A stretch of 64,000 bases of DNA from Flavobacterium aquidurense (GTDB taxonomy: Bacteria > Bacteroidota > Bacteroidia > Flavobacteriales > Flavobacteriaceae): positions 1-64,000 of the forward strand of contig FNPS01000015.1 in the NCBI GenBank assembly GCA_900107365.1. Direction: 5' to 3'. Under the pieces are notes generated by a model. It saw only the letters and a list, made by a program, of their open reading frames with translations, was not told the DNA's origin and did not search any database. The position numbers were made by a program, and so were the translations under genes. Numbering within the stretch: the first letter of the stretch is position 1; each line of letters opens with the position of its first letter. Below are positions 26,084 through 34,599 of this stretch, piece by piece.

Positions 26084-26733
26084 TATTTCTTTTTAAAACC
26101 AAAATAATAATTCATTCCAAGTCCAAGTGTTGTACTATCATAATGGGTATTTGATTTTTTTACATCAGTTAAAGCTTCCCCCATATCTACACCAGTATAA
26201 TATAAGTTAATTGCCAAAGAATTATAATTTTTATCTGAAAGCATAATATCAAGACCAAGACCAATTCCTAAGGAATGTTGCCATTCCGTTACAATATTGT
26301 TTTGAGTTTTTGACTGAGCAGGATTACTTTGATTGATTAGCGTGTAATTTTGCTGCGCTTCGATTCTGGATATGTTATAGCGAGGCAAAATCTGTAAAAC
26401 GGCATCTCCGGCACCGAACTCTCCCCACGAAAGACATATTTTTGGTGTAAAACCAAAGTTTATAGCACTTGCATTTGCTTGCGAAATACTGATAATATTT
26501 CCTTCCTGATCTAGTTTGTTATAATCTTCTAATCTTCCAAAATAATAACTTACTGAAGCTTCGGGTTTAAAAAACTTATATACTTTAACATCAACTCCAG
26601 ACGCTACTTCTAAATAGCCCGATTCCTGAAAATCAGTGTGGCGATAATAACTTGCTCCGGCAAAAGCTCTTACCTGAGCATTTAAATTAATTGAAAATAA
26701 AATAAACAGAAAATAAAAAATAGTTTTATTCAT
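26083..26733 (-). CDS. Outer-membrane beta-barrel protein
   Basis: A 216-aa protein with a signal peptide (MNKTIFYFLFILFSINLNAQ). Alternating hydrophobic strands follow, such as PEASVSYYFGRLED and LGIGLGLDIMLS, and the C-terminus reads LGLGMNYYFGFKKK. This suits a small eight-stranded porin-like barrel of the PorT/OmpW kind. No specific function can be given. The start at 26733 is used; an ATG four codons upstream is also possible. Its stop lies at the edge of a heptamer repeat array. Confidence 0.7.
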   Translation of the reverse strand: MNKTIFYFLFILFSINLNAQVRAFAGASYYRHTDFQESGYLEVASGVDVKVYKFFKPEASVSYYFGRLEDYNKLDQEGNIISISQANASAINFGFTPKICLSWGEFGAGDAVLQILPRYNISRIEAQQNYTLINQSNPAQSKTQNNIVTEWQHSLGIGLGLDIMLSDKNYNSLAINLYYTGVDMGEALTDVKKSNTHYDSTTLGLGMNYYFGFKKK

Positions 26734-26857
26734 AAGGAGAATCATATTTCATTTGTATCAGTGAATTAATTTTTGCTGATATTTTTGTACTAAAATACCT
26801 TATTTTATTTACTAATAAATCATTCTGCTAAATGATTTTTCTATTTTAGATTCTGAA

Positions 26858-26979
26858 ATACTTTGTCGAGCTACTTGCAGGGATTTGCTCCGCCAGTCGC
26901 TAGGCTCGAGTCTCCTTCGTCGAAATGACAAAACTGGCGCAAAAAACGAAGTTCCAAAGTAAAACCTGAAACTTGAAAC
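26858..26979. repeat. Intergenic repeat with CTTCGTCGAAATGACAAA motif
   Basis: In the 292-bp gap before the DsbA-like gene, ACTTTGTCGAGCTACTTGCAG (26872 on, shown in part) leads to CTTCGTCGAAATGACAAA (about 26917-26934). I recall the latter word as very common between genes of Flavobacteriia. It is followed by ACCTGAAACTTGAAAC (26964-26979), an exact copy of the word at 22081. No gene is present. Confidence 0.6.
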
Positions 26980-27013
26980 TTCAAACAAATAAAAACCTGA
27001 AACAAATTTTTCT

Positions 27014-27021
27014 TATTTTTG
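27014..27021 (+). promoter_or_regulatory. -7 element directly before the DsbA-like gene
   Basis: TATTTTTG fits TAnnTTTG and ends only 4 bp before the ATG at 27026. If it is used, the transcript would be leaderless or almost so. No TTG at -33 was found. Confidence 0.45.
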
Positions 27022-27025
27022 TATT

Positions 27026-27655
27026 ATGAAAATAGAAATTTGGTCGGACATTATGTGTCCGTTTTGTTATATCGGAAAAAGACAATTGGAAACGGCTTTG
27101 GAAGCATTTCCTGGAAATGATTTTGAAATTGAGTGGAAAAGTTTTCAGCTTGATCCAACTATTACGTCACAATCAGGAAAAGACGTTTATACGTTTTTAG
27201 CCGAACGAAAAGGTATTTCAGTTGAGCAATCAAAAGAAATGCATAAAGGTGTAGTAGAACGCGCAAAAAGCGTTGGTTTGGATTATCATTTTGATAAAGC
27301 TATTATTTCGAATTCACTGACAGCACATCGTATTATTCATTTGGCGAAAGCTAAAAAACTAGGCGACGAAATGGAAGAGATTTTCTTTAAAGCTTATTTC
27401 ACTAATGGAAAAGATCTAAATGATTCACAAACTTTAATTGAACTGGGAATACAGGCTGGATTAGATTCTAATGAAGTAAAGGAAGTCGTAGAGAATGAAA
27501 ACCTTTATTTAAGCGACGTAAAAGGCGATATTAAAGAAGCACAGGAAATTGGTGTGCAAGGAGTTCCATTTTTTGTTTTTGATCGAAAATATGCTGTTTC
27601 AGGTGCGCAGCCCGTGGAAGCTTTTGTGAATACTATCAAAAAAGTACAGAAATGA
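27026..27655 (+). CDS. DsbA-family oxidoreductase (FrnE-like)
   Basis: A 209-aa thioredoxin-fold protein without signal peptide, hence cytosolic. The active site CPFCYIGKR is at residues 11-19, and the cis-Pro loop is GVQGVPFFVFDRKYAVSGAQP near 175-195. Between them is the all-alpha insertion of the DsbA/FrnE type (SNSLTAHRIIHLAKAK). FrnE-like proteins act as disulfide isomerases or in polyketide pathways; here there are no linked pathway genes, so a general redox role is more likely. Confidence 0.85.
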   Translation: MKIEIWSDIMCPFCYIGKRQLETALEAFPGNDFEIEWKSFQLDPTITSQSGKDVYTFLAERKGISVEQSKEMHKGVVERAKSVGLDYHFDKAIISNSLTAHRIIHLAKAKKLGDEMEEIFFKAYFTNGKDLNDSQTLIELGIQAGLDSNEVKEVVENENLYLSDVKGDIKEAQEIGVQGVPFFVFDRKYAVSGAQPVEAFVNTIKKVQK

Positions 27656-27853
27656 TTTTAGATTTTAGAATTCAGATTTTAGATTAGTGAACTTTAAGAT
27701 TTTACCGCAAAGAACGAAAAGATATTAGTGACTTTTTTAGATAAAAAAAGTTCGCAAAACTTTATGTAAATCTTTGCGAACTCTGCGTAAAACCTTTGCG
27801 TTCCTTGCGGTTAATTTCAGCAATCTAAAATCTGAATCCTAAAATCTAAAATC
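27656..27853. repeat. Repeat-filled gap with nested inverted repeats
   Basis: GATTTTAGAATTCAGATTTTAG (27661-27682) and inverse words CTAAAATCTGAATCCTAAAATC (about 27823-27844) bound the gap; only their shared cores matter here. Inside, AGTTCGCAAA (27749-27758) pairs with TTTGCGAACT (27773-27782), and ACCGCAAAGAACG at 27703 faces CGTTCCTTGCGGT near 27799. This is the same TCTAAAATC-bounded design as at 21327-21705. It separates convergent genes. Confidence 0.7.
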
Positions 27854-29626
27854 CTAAATAACTCCCATTTTCTGCATTAAAAATGTCGCGCTTTTATTTT
27901 TGCAAATTCCACTACGTAATTTATAATCGAAATGCAATTCGTTGTTTTTGATTTCGACTTCAAAACATTGATTTGTTAAAATATCCGGATATTCATTTGT
28001 TGTAAGGCAAACTTCAATATCGTGTGTTGCTATAGCGCCTATCGCTTTTTTAGCAATCACTTTCTTAACTACTTCAATTGTTCCGTTTCGTTTATCATCG
28101 GAGTTTGTTCCTCTCAAAATTTCATCAAGTAAAACAAAAGCTGGTTTCTCTTCTAAGGCATCCATAATTTGTTTTAAACGCTTAATTTCAGCAAAGAAAT
28201 ACGATTCACTATCCGCCAAAGAATCGGACAATCGCATTGAAACTAAAACGGGAAGTGGGTGAATATTAGCTTCTGAAGCACAAACTACTGATCCTATTCC
28301 ACCTAAAACCATATTCATTCCTAAGCTTCTTAAAAAAGTACTTTTTCCAGACATATTAGAACCCGTTAAAATCATGAAAGATTCCGGATAAAAATGAGTA
28401 TCATTCCCTACTCTTGTTGCCGGATTCAACAATGGATGACTTAGATTTTTAAATCCAATTTTATATTCTGAATTGATTTCAGGAAAAACAAAATCAGGAT
28501 TATTATAGGCTAAATTTGCCAAACTATTTAAGGCTTCAAATTCTCCAATAATAGCGATCCATCTTTCAAATTCTTCAGAGTAATTATCCTTCCATTTCAA
28601 AAGCGCTTTTAAAACGTGAAGATGAAACAAAAACGTTCCGTTAAATAAAGTTGCAGCTACCAAATTACTAATGGTATCCATTCTGGAAAACAACTCAGAT
28701 AATTGTTTCAAATGTAGACTTGCCGTTGTATTTTTAAAAATAAGTTGCTGTTGTAAATCTCTTAATTTTTTGGATTGAAAAGTTTCGTTTTCAATTTTCT
28801 GAACCAATAAACTATATTGCTTTATAATTTTATCAACGTTATCCGACCTTGCAATTTCAGACTGGATTCGTTTCAACGATCTACCCACAACCATCAAATT
28901 GGCAATAAAAATATAACTCAGATAGGATAATAAAATAGTTTTTGAAGTAATAAAATAAGCCGTTAAAATTCCAAAAAACAAAGCTGGAAGAGCAAATGAA
29001 AGTAAAACTAAAACTTTAGATAAAGTATTATTTTTAAATGAATTCCAATATAATATAGAATCATAAGAAGCCTTTGAATCATTACTGATTGTGGCCAATG
29101 CCTGAAAATCGTGTCTCCAGTCAATTTTCGTTTTTAATTCCTCTATTGCTTCCTGATTCTCCAGAATTACTTCATTAGAAAATTGATTTAAGAGTTGGTT
29201 TGCCAATGTCTTTTTCCCAATATAAGTAGCCGTTCTATTCAAATTTTGAAACAAGGAATGTTCGCCAAAAATATCTAAATCGTAAGCATAAGGATGATGA
29301 AAATCGTTGAATTCGATACCGTTTTCAAAAGGAATCTTTTCTCTTTTTAGATAGGCGATTTCGTTTTGATTGATTTTTAGAAGTGCCGTAGTAAGTTGTT
29401 TTTGAAAAGATAACTTAGAGTGGATTCTCATTAAAAAAATAAAACCAACAAAAGACAAAAAAGCGAAAACTACAAACAGCGTTTCATCGGTTTTGATGTA
29501 ATAAAACAACATAAACAAACACAGAAAAACACTTAATAAACGTAGTAAACTTATGCTATTATACCTTTTATTGATTTTACTTAAAAGTTCTGAATAATGG
29601 GTAACCTTATTTTGATATGAATTCAT
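27854..29626 (-). CDS. Membrane-anchored MutS-like ATPase
   Basis: A 590-aa protein whose C-terminal third is a MutS-family ABC ATPase: Walker A GSNMSGKSTF near residues 418-426, the Q/signature region SYFFAEIKRLKQI, Walker B FVLLDEILRGTNSDD and the His loop AIATHDIE. The middle is helical like the MutS clamp/lever. The N-terminal mismatch-recognition and connector domains of MutS are absent. Instead there are two hydrophobic helices at about residues 27-67 and two more at about 204-250, so it is predicted to sit in the inner membrane. It is not MutS1 or MutS2 (no Smr domain is seen). A role in mismatch repair is unlikely; the true role is unknown. It lies 67 bp downstream of the Usp gene on the same strand. 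Confidence 0.8.
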   Translation of the reverse strand: MNSYQNKVTHYSELLSKINKRYNSISLLRLLSVFLCLFMLFYYIKTDETLFVVFAFLSFVGFIFLMRIHSKLSFQKQLTTALLKINQNEIAYLKREKIPFENGIEFNDFHHPYAYDLDIFGEHSLFQNLNRTATYIGKKTLANQLLNQFSNEVILENQEAIEELKTKIDWRHDFQALATISNDSKASYDSILYWNSFKNNTLSKVLVLLSFALPALFFGILTAYFITSKTILLSYLSYIFIANLMVVGRSLKRIQSEIARSDNVDKIIKQYSLLVQKIENETFQSKKLRDLQQQLIFKNTTASLHLKQLSELFSRMDTISNLVAATLFNGTFLFHLHVLKALLKWKDNYSEEFERWIAIIGEFEALNSLANLAYNNPDFVFPEINSEYKIGFKNLSHPLLNPATRVGNDTHFYPESFMILTGSNMSGKSTFLRSLGMNMVLGGIGSVVCASEANIHPLPVLVSMRLSDSLADSESYFFAEIKRLKQIMDALEEKPAFVLLDEILRGTNSDDKRNGTIEVVKKVIAKKAIGAIATHDIEVCLTTNEYPDILTNQCFEVEIKNNELHFDYKLRSGICKNKSATFLMQKMGVI

Positions 29627-29693
29627 TTTATTGATTTGATGAGATACAAATATAAGTTTTGCATCATAAAATCAATCTTAAAAAAACCGAATT

Positions 29694-30527
29694 TTACGTT
29701 TCATGCATAACTAAAACAGGAACCGAAACTTCTTTGGCAATTTTTTTAGTAAAACTAGATTCGAAGATACTTTCGAAGAAAGATCTTTTATGTGTTATTG
29801 TGGTCAAAATATCAATGTCTTTATAAAGAATAAAATCAATAATGGTTTCCTTAACTTCATCGCTTGGTAAAACTAAAAACTCGACGTTATCTCCCTTAAA
29901 TTCATTTTCCCATTCTTTAATTGTAGTAGCTAAAACATCTGAATTAGAAGTTTTAACATATAAACATTTTACTTTTGCATTTGTTTTTGTAGCAATTTCA
30001 ATTACTTTACGAAGTTCTGTTTTGTCTTTTTCGCGATAGCGGGTAGTAAAACCAATAACTTTTATTTTGTGAAATTTTGCAGTAACAGGAATACATAAAA
30101 CGGGAACTTTGACCTCAGAAATTACCGAACTTGTATTTGATCCCGTAAAAAATTTAGTCCAGTCAGAAACACCTGAGGTTCCCATAATAACAAAATCAAT
30201 CTTATCCTCTTCAACGGCATTTTTCAAATTATAAATTAAATCACCATCCATCAAACGATGTTTTATTACTATATCTTCTAAGTTTCGTTCGATAGCAATA
30301 GTTCTAAGTTTAGGAATTTCATCCTTAAACATCTCAAATTTAGCCAATTCAATTGAGCTGTATATCGAAGCGTAATTTTCTGGAAAAAACTGACTATCAT
30401 AAACCGGAATTTCAAAAGTATGTAACAAAACCAGTTCGGCATTGACAATTTTTGCAAATTCCAAAGCATGAACAAATGCATTAGTAGCTGCTTCAGAAAA
30501 ATCTGTTGGGAATAATATCTTTTTCAT
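29694..30527 (-). CDS. Tandem universal stress protein
   Basis: A 277-aa protein with two Usp domains. The first starts KKILFPTDFSEAATNAFVHALEFA and ends in the nucleotide-binding-like segment IVMGTSGVSDWTKFFTGSNTSSVISEVKVPVL (key G.S..... G..S). The second (about 150-277) is more degenerate and ends SVPVLVMHE. Two-domain Usp proteins are common in Bacteroidetes and respond to stress by unknown means. It precedes the MutS-like gene by 67 bp and could share its transcript. Confidence 0.9.
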   Translation of the reverse strand: MKKILFPTDFSEAATNAFVHALEFAKIVNAELVLLHTFEIPVYDSQFFPENYASIYSSIELAKFEMFKDEIPKLRTIAIERNLEDIVIKHRLMDGDLIYNLKNAVEEDKIDFVIMGTSGVSDWTKFFTGSNTSSVISEVKVPVLCIPVTAKFHKIKVIGFTTRYREKDKTELRKVIEIATKTNAKVKCLYVKTSNSDVLATTIKEWENEFKGDNVEFLVLPSDEVKETIIDFILYKDIDILTTITHKRSFFESIFESSFTKKIAKEVSVPVLVMHET

Positions 30528-30698
30528 TTTGCTTAGTATTTAAGTATTGTTTTCTCAAATTTAATCATTCTAAAAACAAAACAGCCTGATAATTATCAGT
30601 AATTTAACATTTAATAATTCCTTAAAAATAGCAATTTAAAAAACTAAAAACAAGATATAGTCCCCTACTTCCTCTTCGGAACTTTATGCCTTTTTTTA

Positions 30699-30706
30699 TA
30701 CCTTTG
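30699..30706 (+). promoter_or_regulatory. -7 element directly before mnmE
   Basis: TACCTTTG matches TAnnTTTG exactly and is followed by CACC and then the ATG at 30711. The expected transcription start lies at or next to the start codon, so the message may be leaderless. At -33 there is TTCGG rather than TTG. Confidence 0.5.
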
Positions 30707-30710
30707 CACC

Positions 30711-32111
30711 ATGATAAATCAAGATTCTATAGTTGCATTGGCTACTCCATCAGGAGCAGGTGCTATTGCTATCATTCGTATTTCAGGTTCCGAGGCTATC
30801 ACTATCGGAAATTCGGTTTTTAAATCCATCAAAAACAAAGATCTGACCAGGCAAAAAACACATACCTTGCACTTGGGTCATATTATAGACGGTTCAAAAA
30901 CACTGGATGAAGTATTAGTTTCTGTCTTCAAAGGGCCTAATTCTTATACTGGTGAAAATACTATCGAAATCTCTTGTCATGGATCAACTTACATTCAGCA
31001 ACAAATTATTCAACTGTTATTGAGAAGGGGGTGCAGAATGGCTGATGCGGGAGAATTTACGCTTAGAGCATTTTTAAATGGAAAACTGGATTTATCACAA
31101 GCAGAAGCTGTTGCCGATTTGATTTCATCAGACAATGAAGCTTCGCACCAAATTGCCATGCAACAAATGCGGGGTGGTTTTAGTAATGAAATTGCTAAAC
31201 TACGAGAAGAGCTTTTGAACTTTGCTTCATTAATCGAACTGGAATTGGATTTTGCAGAAGAAGATGTTGAATTTGCAGACCGAACACAATTTCATGAATT
31301 ATTAAACAGAATTGAATTTGTACTGAAACGTTTAATCGACTCATTTGCTGTTGGAAACGTAATTAAAAATGGAATTCCGGTTGCAATAGTTGGAGAACCA
31401 AACGTAGGTAAATCGACTTTGTTAAATGCTTTATTAAACGAAGAACGTGCCATCGTCTCTGACATTGCCGGAACAACCCGAGATACGATTGAAGATGAAT
31501 TAGTAATTGGCGGAATTGGTTTCAGGTTCATTGATACTGCAGGAATACGCGAAACTAAAGATGTAGTAGAGAGTATCGGAATCAAAAAAACTTTCGAAAA
31601 AATAGAGCAGGCACAGGTGGTGATCTTTTTGTTTGATGGTTTCAGGTTTCAAGTTTCAGGTTCTGACTATATTGTCGAAATCGAAAAAGTAAAAAATAAA
31701 TATCCGCTGAAACCCATTTTGGTTGTTATAAATAAAGTTGATTTATTAAACGCAAATGAAATCGAAAACATTAACCAAAAACTTGAAACTTTAAATCTGA
31801 AACTATTAAAAATTTCCGCAAAAGAAAATATTGGTGTTGAGGAATTAAAAAATCAACTACTGTCTTTTGTTAATACCGGAGCTTTAAGAAATAATGAAAC
31901 AATTGTAACTAATACAAGACATTACGATTCTTTATTAAAAGCTTTAGATGAAATACAAAAAGTAAAATTTGGCCTTGAAACCAATCTTTCCAGTGACTTA
32001 ATCGCGCTTGATATTCGCGAGGCCTTATACCAATTTGGTTTGATTACAGGTCAGGTCTCAAACGACGAATTGTTGGGGAATATTTTTGCTAATTTCTGTA
32101 TCGGCAAGTAA
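30711..32111 (+). CDS. mnmE: tRNA-modification GTPase MnmE
   Basis: A 466-aa GTPase that, with MnmG, builds the 5-carboxymethylaminomethyl group on wobble uridine 34 of tRNAs. The N-terminal folate-binding domain starts DSIVALATPSGAGAIAIIRISG; the G domain shows G1 GEPNVGKSTL, G2 GTTRDTIED, G3 DTAGI and G4 NKVD; the C-terminus ends FCIGK, with the catalytic Cys of the CxGK motif. Between G3 and G4 the segment FRFQVSGS is encoded by a copy of a repeat that elsewhere in the window is intergenic (31640-31661). The reading frame is kept and the gene looks functional. The next gene begins with no gap. Confidence 0.95.
   Translation: MINQDSIVALATPSGAGAIAIIRISGSEAITIGNSVFKSIKNKDLTRQKTHTLHLGHIIDGSKTLDEVLVSVFKGPNSYTGENTIEISCHGSTYIQQQIIQLLLRRGCRMADAGEFTLRAFLNGKLDLSQAEAVADLISSDNEASHQIAMQQMRGGFSNEIAKLREELLNFASLIELELDFAEEDVEFADRTQFHELLNRIEFVLKRLIDSFAVGNVIKNGIPVAIVGEPNVGKSTLLNALLNEERAIVSDIAGTTRDTIEDELVIGGIGFRFIDTAGIRETKDVVESIGIKKTFEKIEQAQVVIFLFDGFRFQVSGSDYIVEIEKVKNKYPLKPILVVINKVDLLNANEIENINQKLETLNLKLLKISAKENIGVEELKNQLLSFVNTGALRNNETIVTNTRHYDSLLKALDEIQKVKFGLETNLSSDLIALDIREALYQFGLITGQVSNDELLGNIFANFCIGK
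31640..31661 (+). repeat. Intergenic-type repeat inside the mnmE reading frame
   Basis: GTTTCAAGTTTCAGGT (31646-31661) is the exact inverse of ACCTGAAACTTGAAAC found between genes at 22081-22096 and 26964-26979. It is preceded by another TTTCAG unit. In frame it encodes about eight residues (FRFQVSGS) in the G domain, between the G3 and G4 motifs. Confidence 0.75.
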
Positions 32112-32471
32112 ATGACAATACAAGATCTAATTGGCACCTATTCCATTTCCGGAAGCAATCAGGATGAGAATCAAGAGATAACCTATAAAGGAATTTTGAA
32201 TTTATCCTTAGATAAAAACAACCGCATTATTGCGCATTGGGTTATCAATAGCACACAAGAACAAAAAGGCTACGGTTTCTTTAAAGACAATATTTTGGTA
32301 ATTAATTTTAATTACAAAGGAGATAACAGTAAAACGTTTAAAGGTGTTGCCGTTTACCGATGCATAACCAAAGATGTACTAGATGGCTTTTGGTCAGAAA
32401 AACATGGAAATCCGCTCTATTTGGGAACCGAATATTGTTTAAGAATGGAAAGTATTGAAAGACCAAACTAA
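32112..32471 (+). CDS. Hypothetical protein abutting mnmE
   Basis: A 119-aa soluble protein with no signal peptide. Its ATG follows the mnmE stop with no gap (TAAATG), so it is almost certainly co-transcribed. It reads as a small beta-rich domain: ITYKGILNLSLDKNNRIIAHWVI, GYGFFKDNILVINFNYKG, FKGVAVYRCITKDVLDGFWSEK. This strand pattern resembles lipocalin-like or avidin-like barrels, but I recognise no named family. No catalytic motif is evident. It is convergent with the rRNA/tRNA methyltransferase gene 8 bp away. Confidence 0.7.
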   Translation: MTIQDLIGTYSISGSNQDENQEITYKGILNLSLDKNNRIIAHWVINSTQEQKGYGFFKDNILVINFNYKGDNSKTFKGVAVYRCITKDVLDGFWSEKHGNPLYLGTEYCLRMESIERPN

Positions 32472-32479
32472 ATTTTGCT

Positions 32480-32938
32480 CTAAGAACGGGGTTTAGACAA
32501 GTTTCTGTCGTACATAATAATAGTTCCTGCCACCGCTACGTTTAAGCTTTTTTCCGATTTAAATTTTACTAAATGATGACATTTAGCCATTACTTTTTTT
32601 GATAAGCCATGATCTTCTGCTCCCAATAAATAAACACAACGTCTTGGATGTTCAAAGGTTTCTAAATCTGAAGCTTTTTCATCTAATTCAACACCAACCA
32701 AACGCGCTCCTTTTGGTAAGTTTTCGAAAAAAGCTTCAAAAGTATCATAATGAAAATAAGGAATTGCTTTTACAGCATCATGAGTATCAGAGGCTTGTTT
32801 GGCATAGCGATTACCAATAGTAAATATAAAAGTAGCGCCTAAATTTTGAGCCGATCGCCACAAAACACCTAAATTTTCAGGCGTTTTACCATTTTGTATT
32901 CCTATTCCAAAATATTCATTTATAAAATTATCATTCAT
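32480..32938 (-). CDS. TrmH/SpoU-family RNA 2'-O-methyltransferase
   Basis: A 152-aa knotted (SPOUT) methyltransferase. The motifs are FGIGIQNGKTPENLGVLWRSAQNLGA (N..G...R motif 1), VYLLGAEDHGLSKKVM (motif 2) and SLNVAVAGTIIMYDR (motif 3), the SAM-binding knot of SpoU proteins. There is no N-terminal substrate-recognition extension, so it is of minimal TrmL-like size; the target RNA is uncertain. The start at 32938 is preferred to one 12 codons upstream, whose extra residues look like non-coding hydrophobic sequence. Confidence 0.85.
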   Translation of the reverse strand: MNDNFINEYFGIGIQNGKTPENLGVLWRSAQNLGATFIFTIGNRYAKQASDTHDAVKAIPYFHYDTFEAFFENLPKGARLVGVELDEKASDLETFEHPRRCVYLLGAEDHGLSKKVMAKCHHLVKFKSEKSLNVAVAGTIIMYDRNLSKPRS

Positions 32939-33119
32939 AAATGCAAAAATACAAACTGTCAGTACATAAATCAATTTTTTATTGAAATGAAAAGAAAACT
33001 ATATCAGTTACTACTTTACAAATTATACAAATGCTCTCTTCGCGGTTCATCAACAGACCGATAAAACTATCCCAAATCTTCCAAAACGTAATTGATTACT
33101 GAATATTTTTGAAACAAAA

Positions 33120-33145
33120 AAACCTCCAAATGATTTTGGAGGTTT
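33120..33145 (-). terminator. Terminator of the luciferase-like monooxygenase gene
   Basis: AAACCTCCAAA (33120-33130) and TTTGGAGGTTT (33135-33145) form a perfect 11-bp stem followed on the minus strand by seven T. It lies 40 bp beyond the stop at 33186. Confidence 0.9.
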
Positions 33146-33185
33146 GCCTGAACTGCTTAGGAACTTGACTACATTTAGCAAAAAA

Positions 33186-34208
33186 CTAACGCCAGCCCAA
33201 CTCGGGAGCAATATATTTTAATATCGAGGATAGTATATGTACATTATAATCGACACCTAATGTGTTGGGTATGGTCAGTAGCAGCGTATCCGCTTCCTGA
33301 ATAGCTTCATCCTGTGCCAGCTCTGCAATCAGTTTATCCGGTTCAGCTGCGTAGCTCTTTCCAAAGATTGCGCGCTTATCTCTTTCTATATTTCCAAAAC
33401 TATCAGAACCTTTGCCTTGATCTCCAAAGTAATATTTGTCCTGATCATTGACCAATGCAAAAATAGAACGGCTCACTGAAACACGTGCTTCATGTTTATG
33501 ACCCGCTTTTTTCCAAGCTTCTTTATACAATCGAATCTGTTCGGCCTGTTGAATATGAAAAGGCTTGCCATTTTCGTCATACTTCAGTGTCGAACTTTGC
33601 AAATGCATTCCGTTTTCAGCTGCCCAAATTGCTGTAGCATTAGATGCAGCACCCCACCAAATCCGTTCTCTAAGTCCTTCAGAATGAGGTTCAAGGCGTA
33701 ATAAACCAGGTGGATTTGGAAACATAGGATAAGGATTTGGCTCTGCAAATCCCTCACCGTTAAGTCTCTCTAGAAACTCCAGAGCTTTTTTTCGTCCCAT
33801 ATCAGCGTCTGTTTCACCCTGCATTGGTTCATAACCAAAAGAGCGCCAACCGTCAATAACCTGTTCCGGTGATCCTCTGCTAATTCCTAATTGCAAACGT
33901 CCTCCTGAAATTAAATCGGCTGCACTGGCATCTTCTACCATATACAACGGGTTCTCATACCGCATATCGATTACACCTGTTCCAATCTCTATTTTGCTTG
34001 TTTTAGCGCCAATAGCCGAAAGCAACGGAAAAGGTGATGCCAGCTGTGTTGCAAAATGATGCACTCGGAAATAAGCACCATCGATACCTATATCTTCTGC
34101 AGCTACGGCCAAATCTATAGACTGAAGCAGCGTATCAGCAGCAGTTCGAGTTTGATAAGAAGGGTGATTGGCCCAGTGCCCAAACGATAAAAATCCTATT
34201 TTCTTCAT
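33186..34208 (-). CDS. LLM-class flavin-dependent oxidoreductase
   Basis: A 340-aa luciferase-like TIM-barrel protein that would use reduced flavin and oxygen. Family marks are IGFLSFGHW at the start, AEDIGIDGAYFRVHHF (the E/H pair of bacterial luciferase-like proteins), IEIGTGVIDMRYENPLYMVEDASAADLISGGRLQLGISRGSPEQ, and RIWWGAASNATAIWAAENGM. The start at 34208 (MKKIGF) is chosen over one three codons upstream. The substrate is unknown. It has its own terminator and looks monocistronic. Confidence 0.88.
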   Translation of the reverse strand: MKKIGFLSFGHWANHPSYQTRTAADTLLQSIDLAVAAEDIGIDGAYFRVHHFATQLASPFPLLSAIGAKTSKIEIGTGVIDMRYENPLYMVEDASAADLISGGRLQLGISRGSPEQVIDGWRSFGYEPMQGETDADMGRKKALEFLERLNGEGFAEPNPYPMFPNPPGLLRLEPHSEGLRERIWWGAASNATAIWAAENGMHLQSSTLKYDENGKPFHIQQAEQIRLYKEAWKKAGHKHEARVSVSRSIFALVNDQDKYYFGDQGKGSDSFGNIERDKRAIFGKSYAAEPDKLIAELAQDEAIQEADTLLLTIPNTLGVDYNVHILSSILKYIAPELGWR

Positions 34209-34599
34209 AGATAGCATTATTATAATTTACAATTCCAAATATACGCATCATTATCGAGTGAATCTACAGCATTTTGACAGAAACATTTATACAGACATCA
34301 TAAACTTATTATCGATTGTTGGTGAAGCTTAATTTCCTTAAAATAGAATAATATGGAATTCCATACCTGTGGAGATTAAAACAAAAGCTCTTATTTTGTT
34401 TTAATTAGGTTTTGTAGTTTTAATATTTATCTTCAATGATATACGGGATTCAGTTCTTTAAAAACTCTTCAGGATACAACAGGATAGATATCGAGCCTTA
34501 TTTTTATACTTTTGAAATTAACCATTACAAATTAAAAGAACCTCCATTAAAAAAAAATCGGACACTTTCTACATTACCGATTTTTAATAAATCAAATAT
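34209..34599. other. Intergenic region upstream of the esterase gene
   Basis: This 391-bp A/T-rich gap separates divergent genes. TACTTTTG at 34507-34514 fits the -7 consensus but lacks a TTG at -33; it could drive the esterase. A 60-codon open frame at 34436-34618 overlaps the esterase start and shows no protein-like features. Confidence 0.4.

Noticed and set aside
27854..29626. MutS or MutS2 mismatch-repair protein
   Set aside because: It lacks the mismatch-recognition and Smr domains and has predicted membrane helices.
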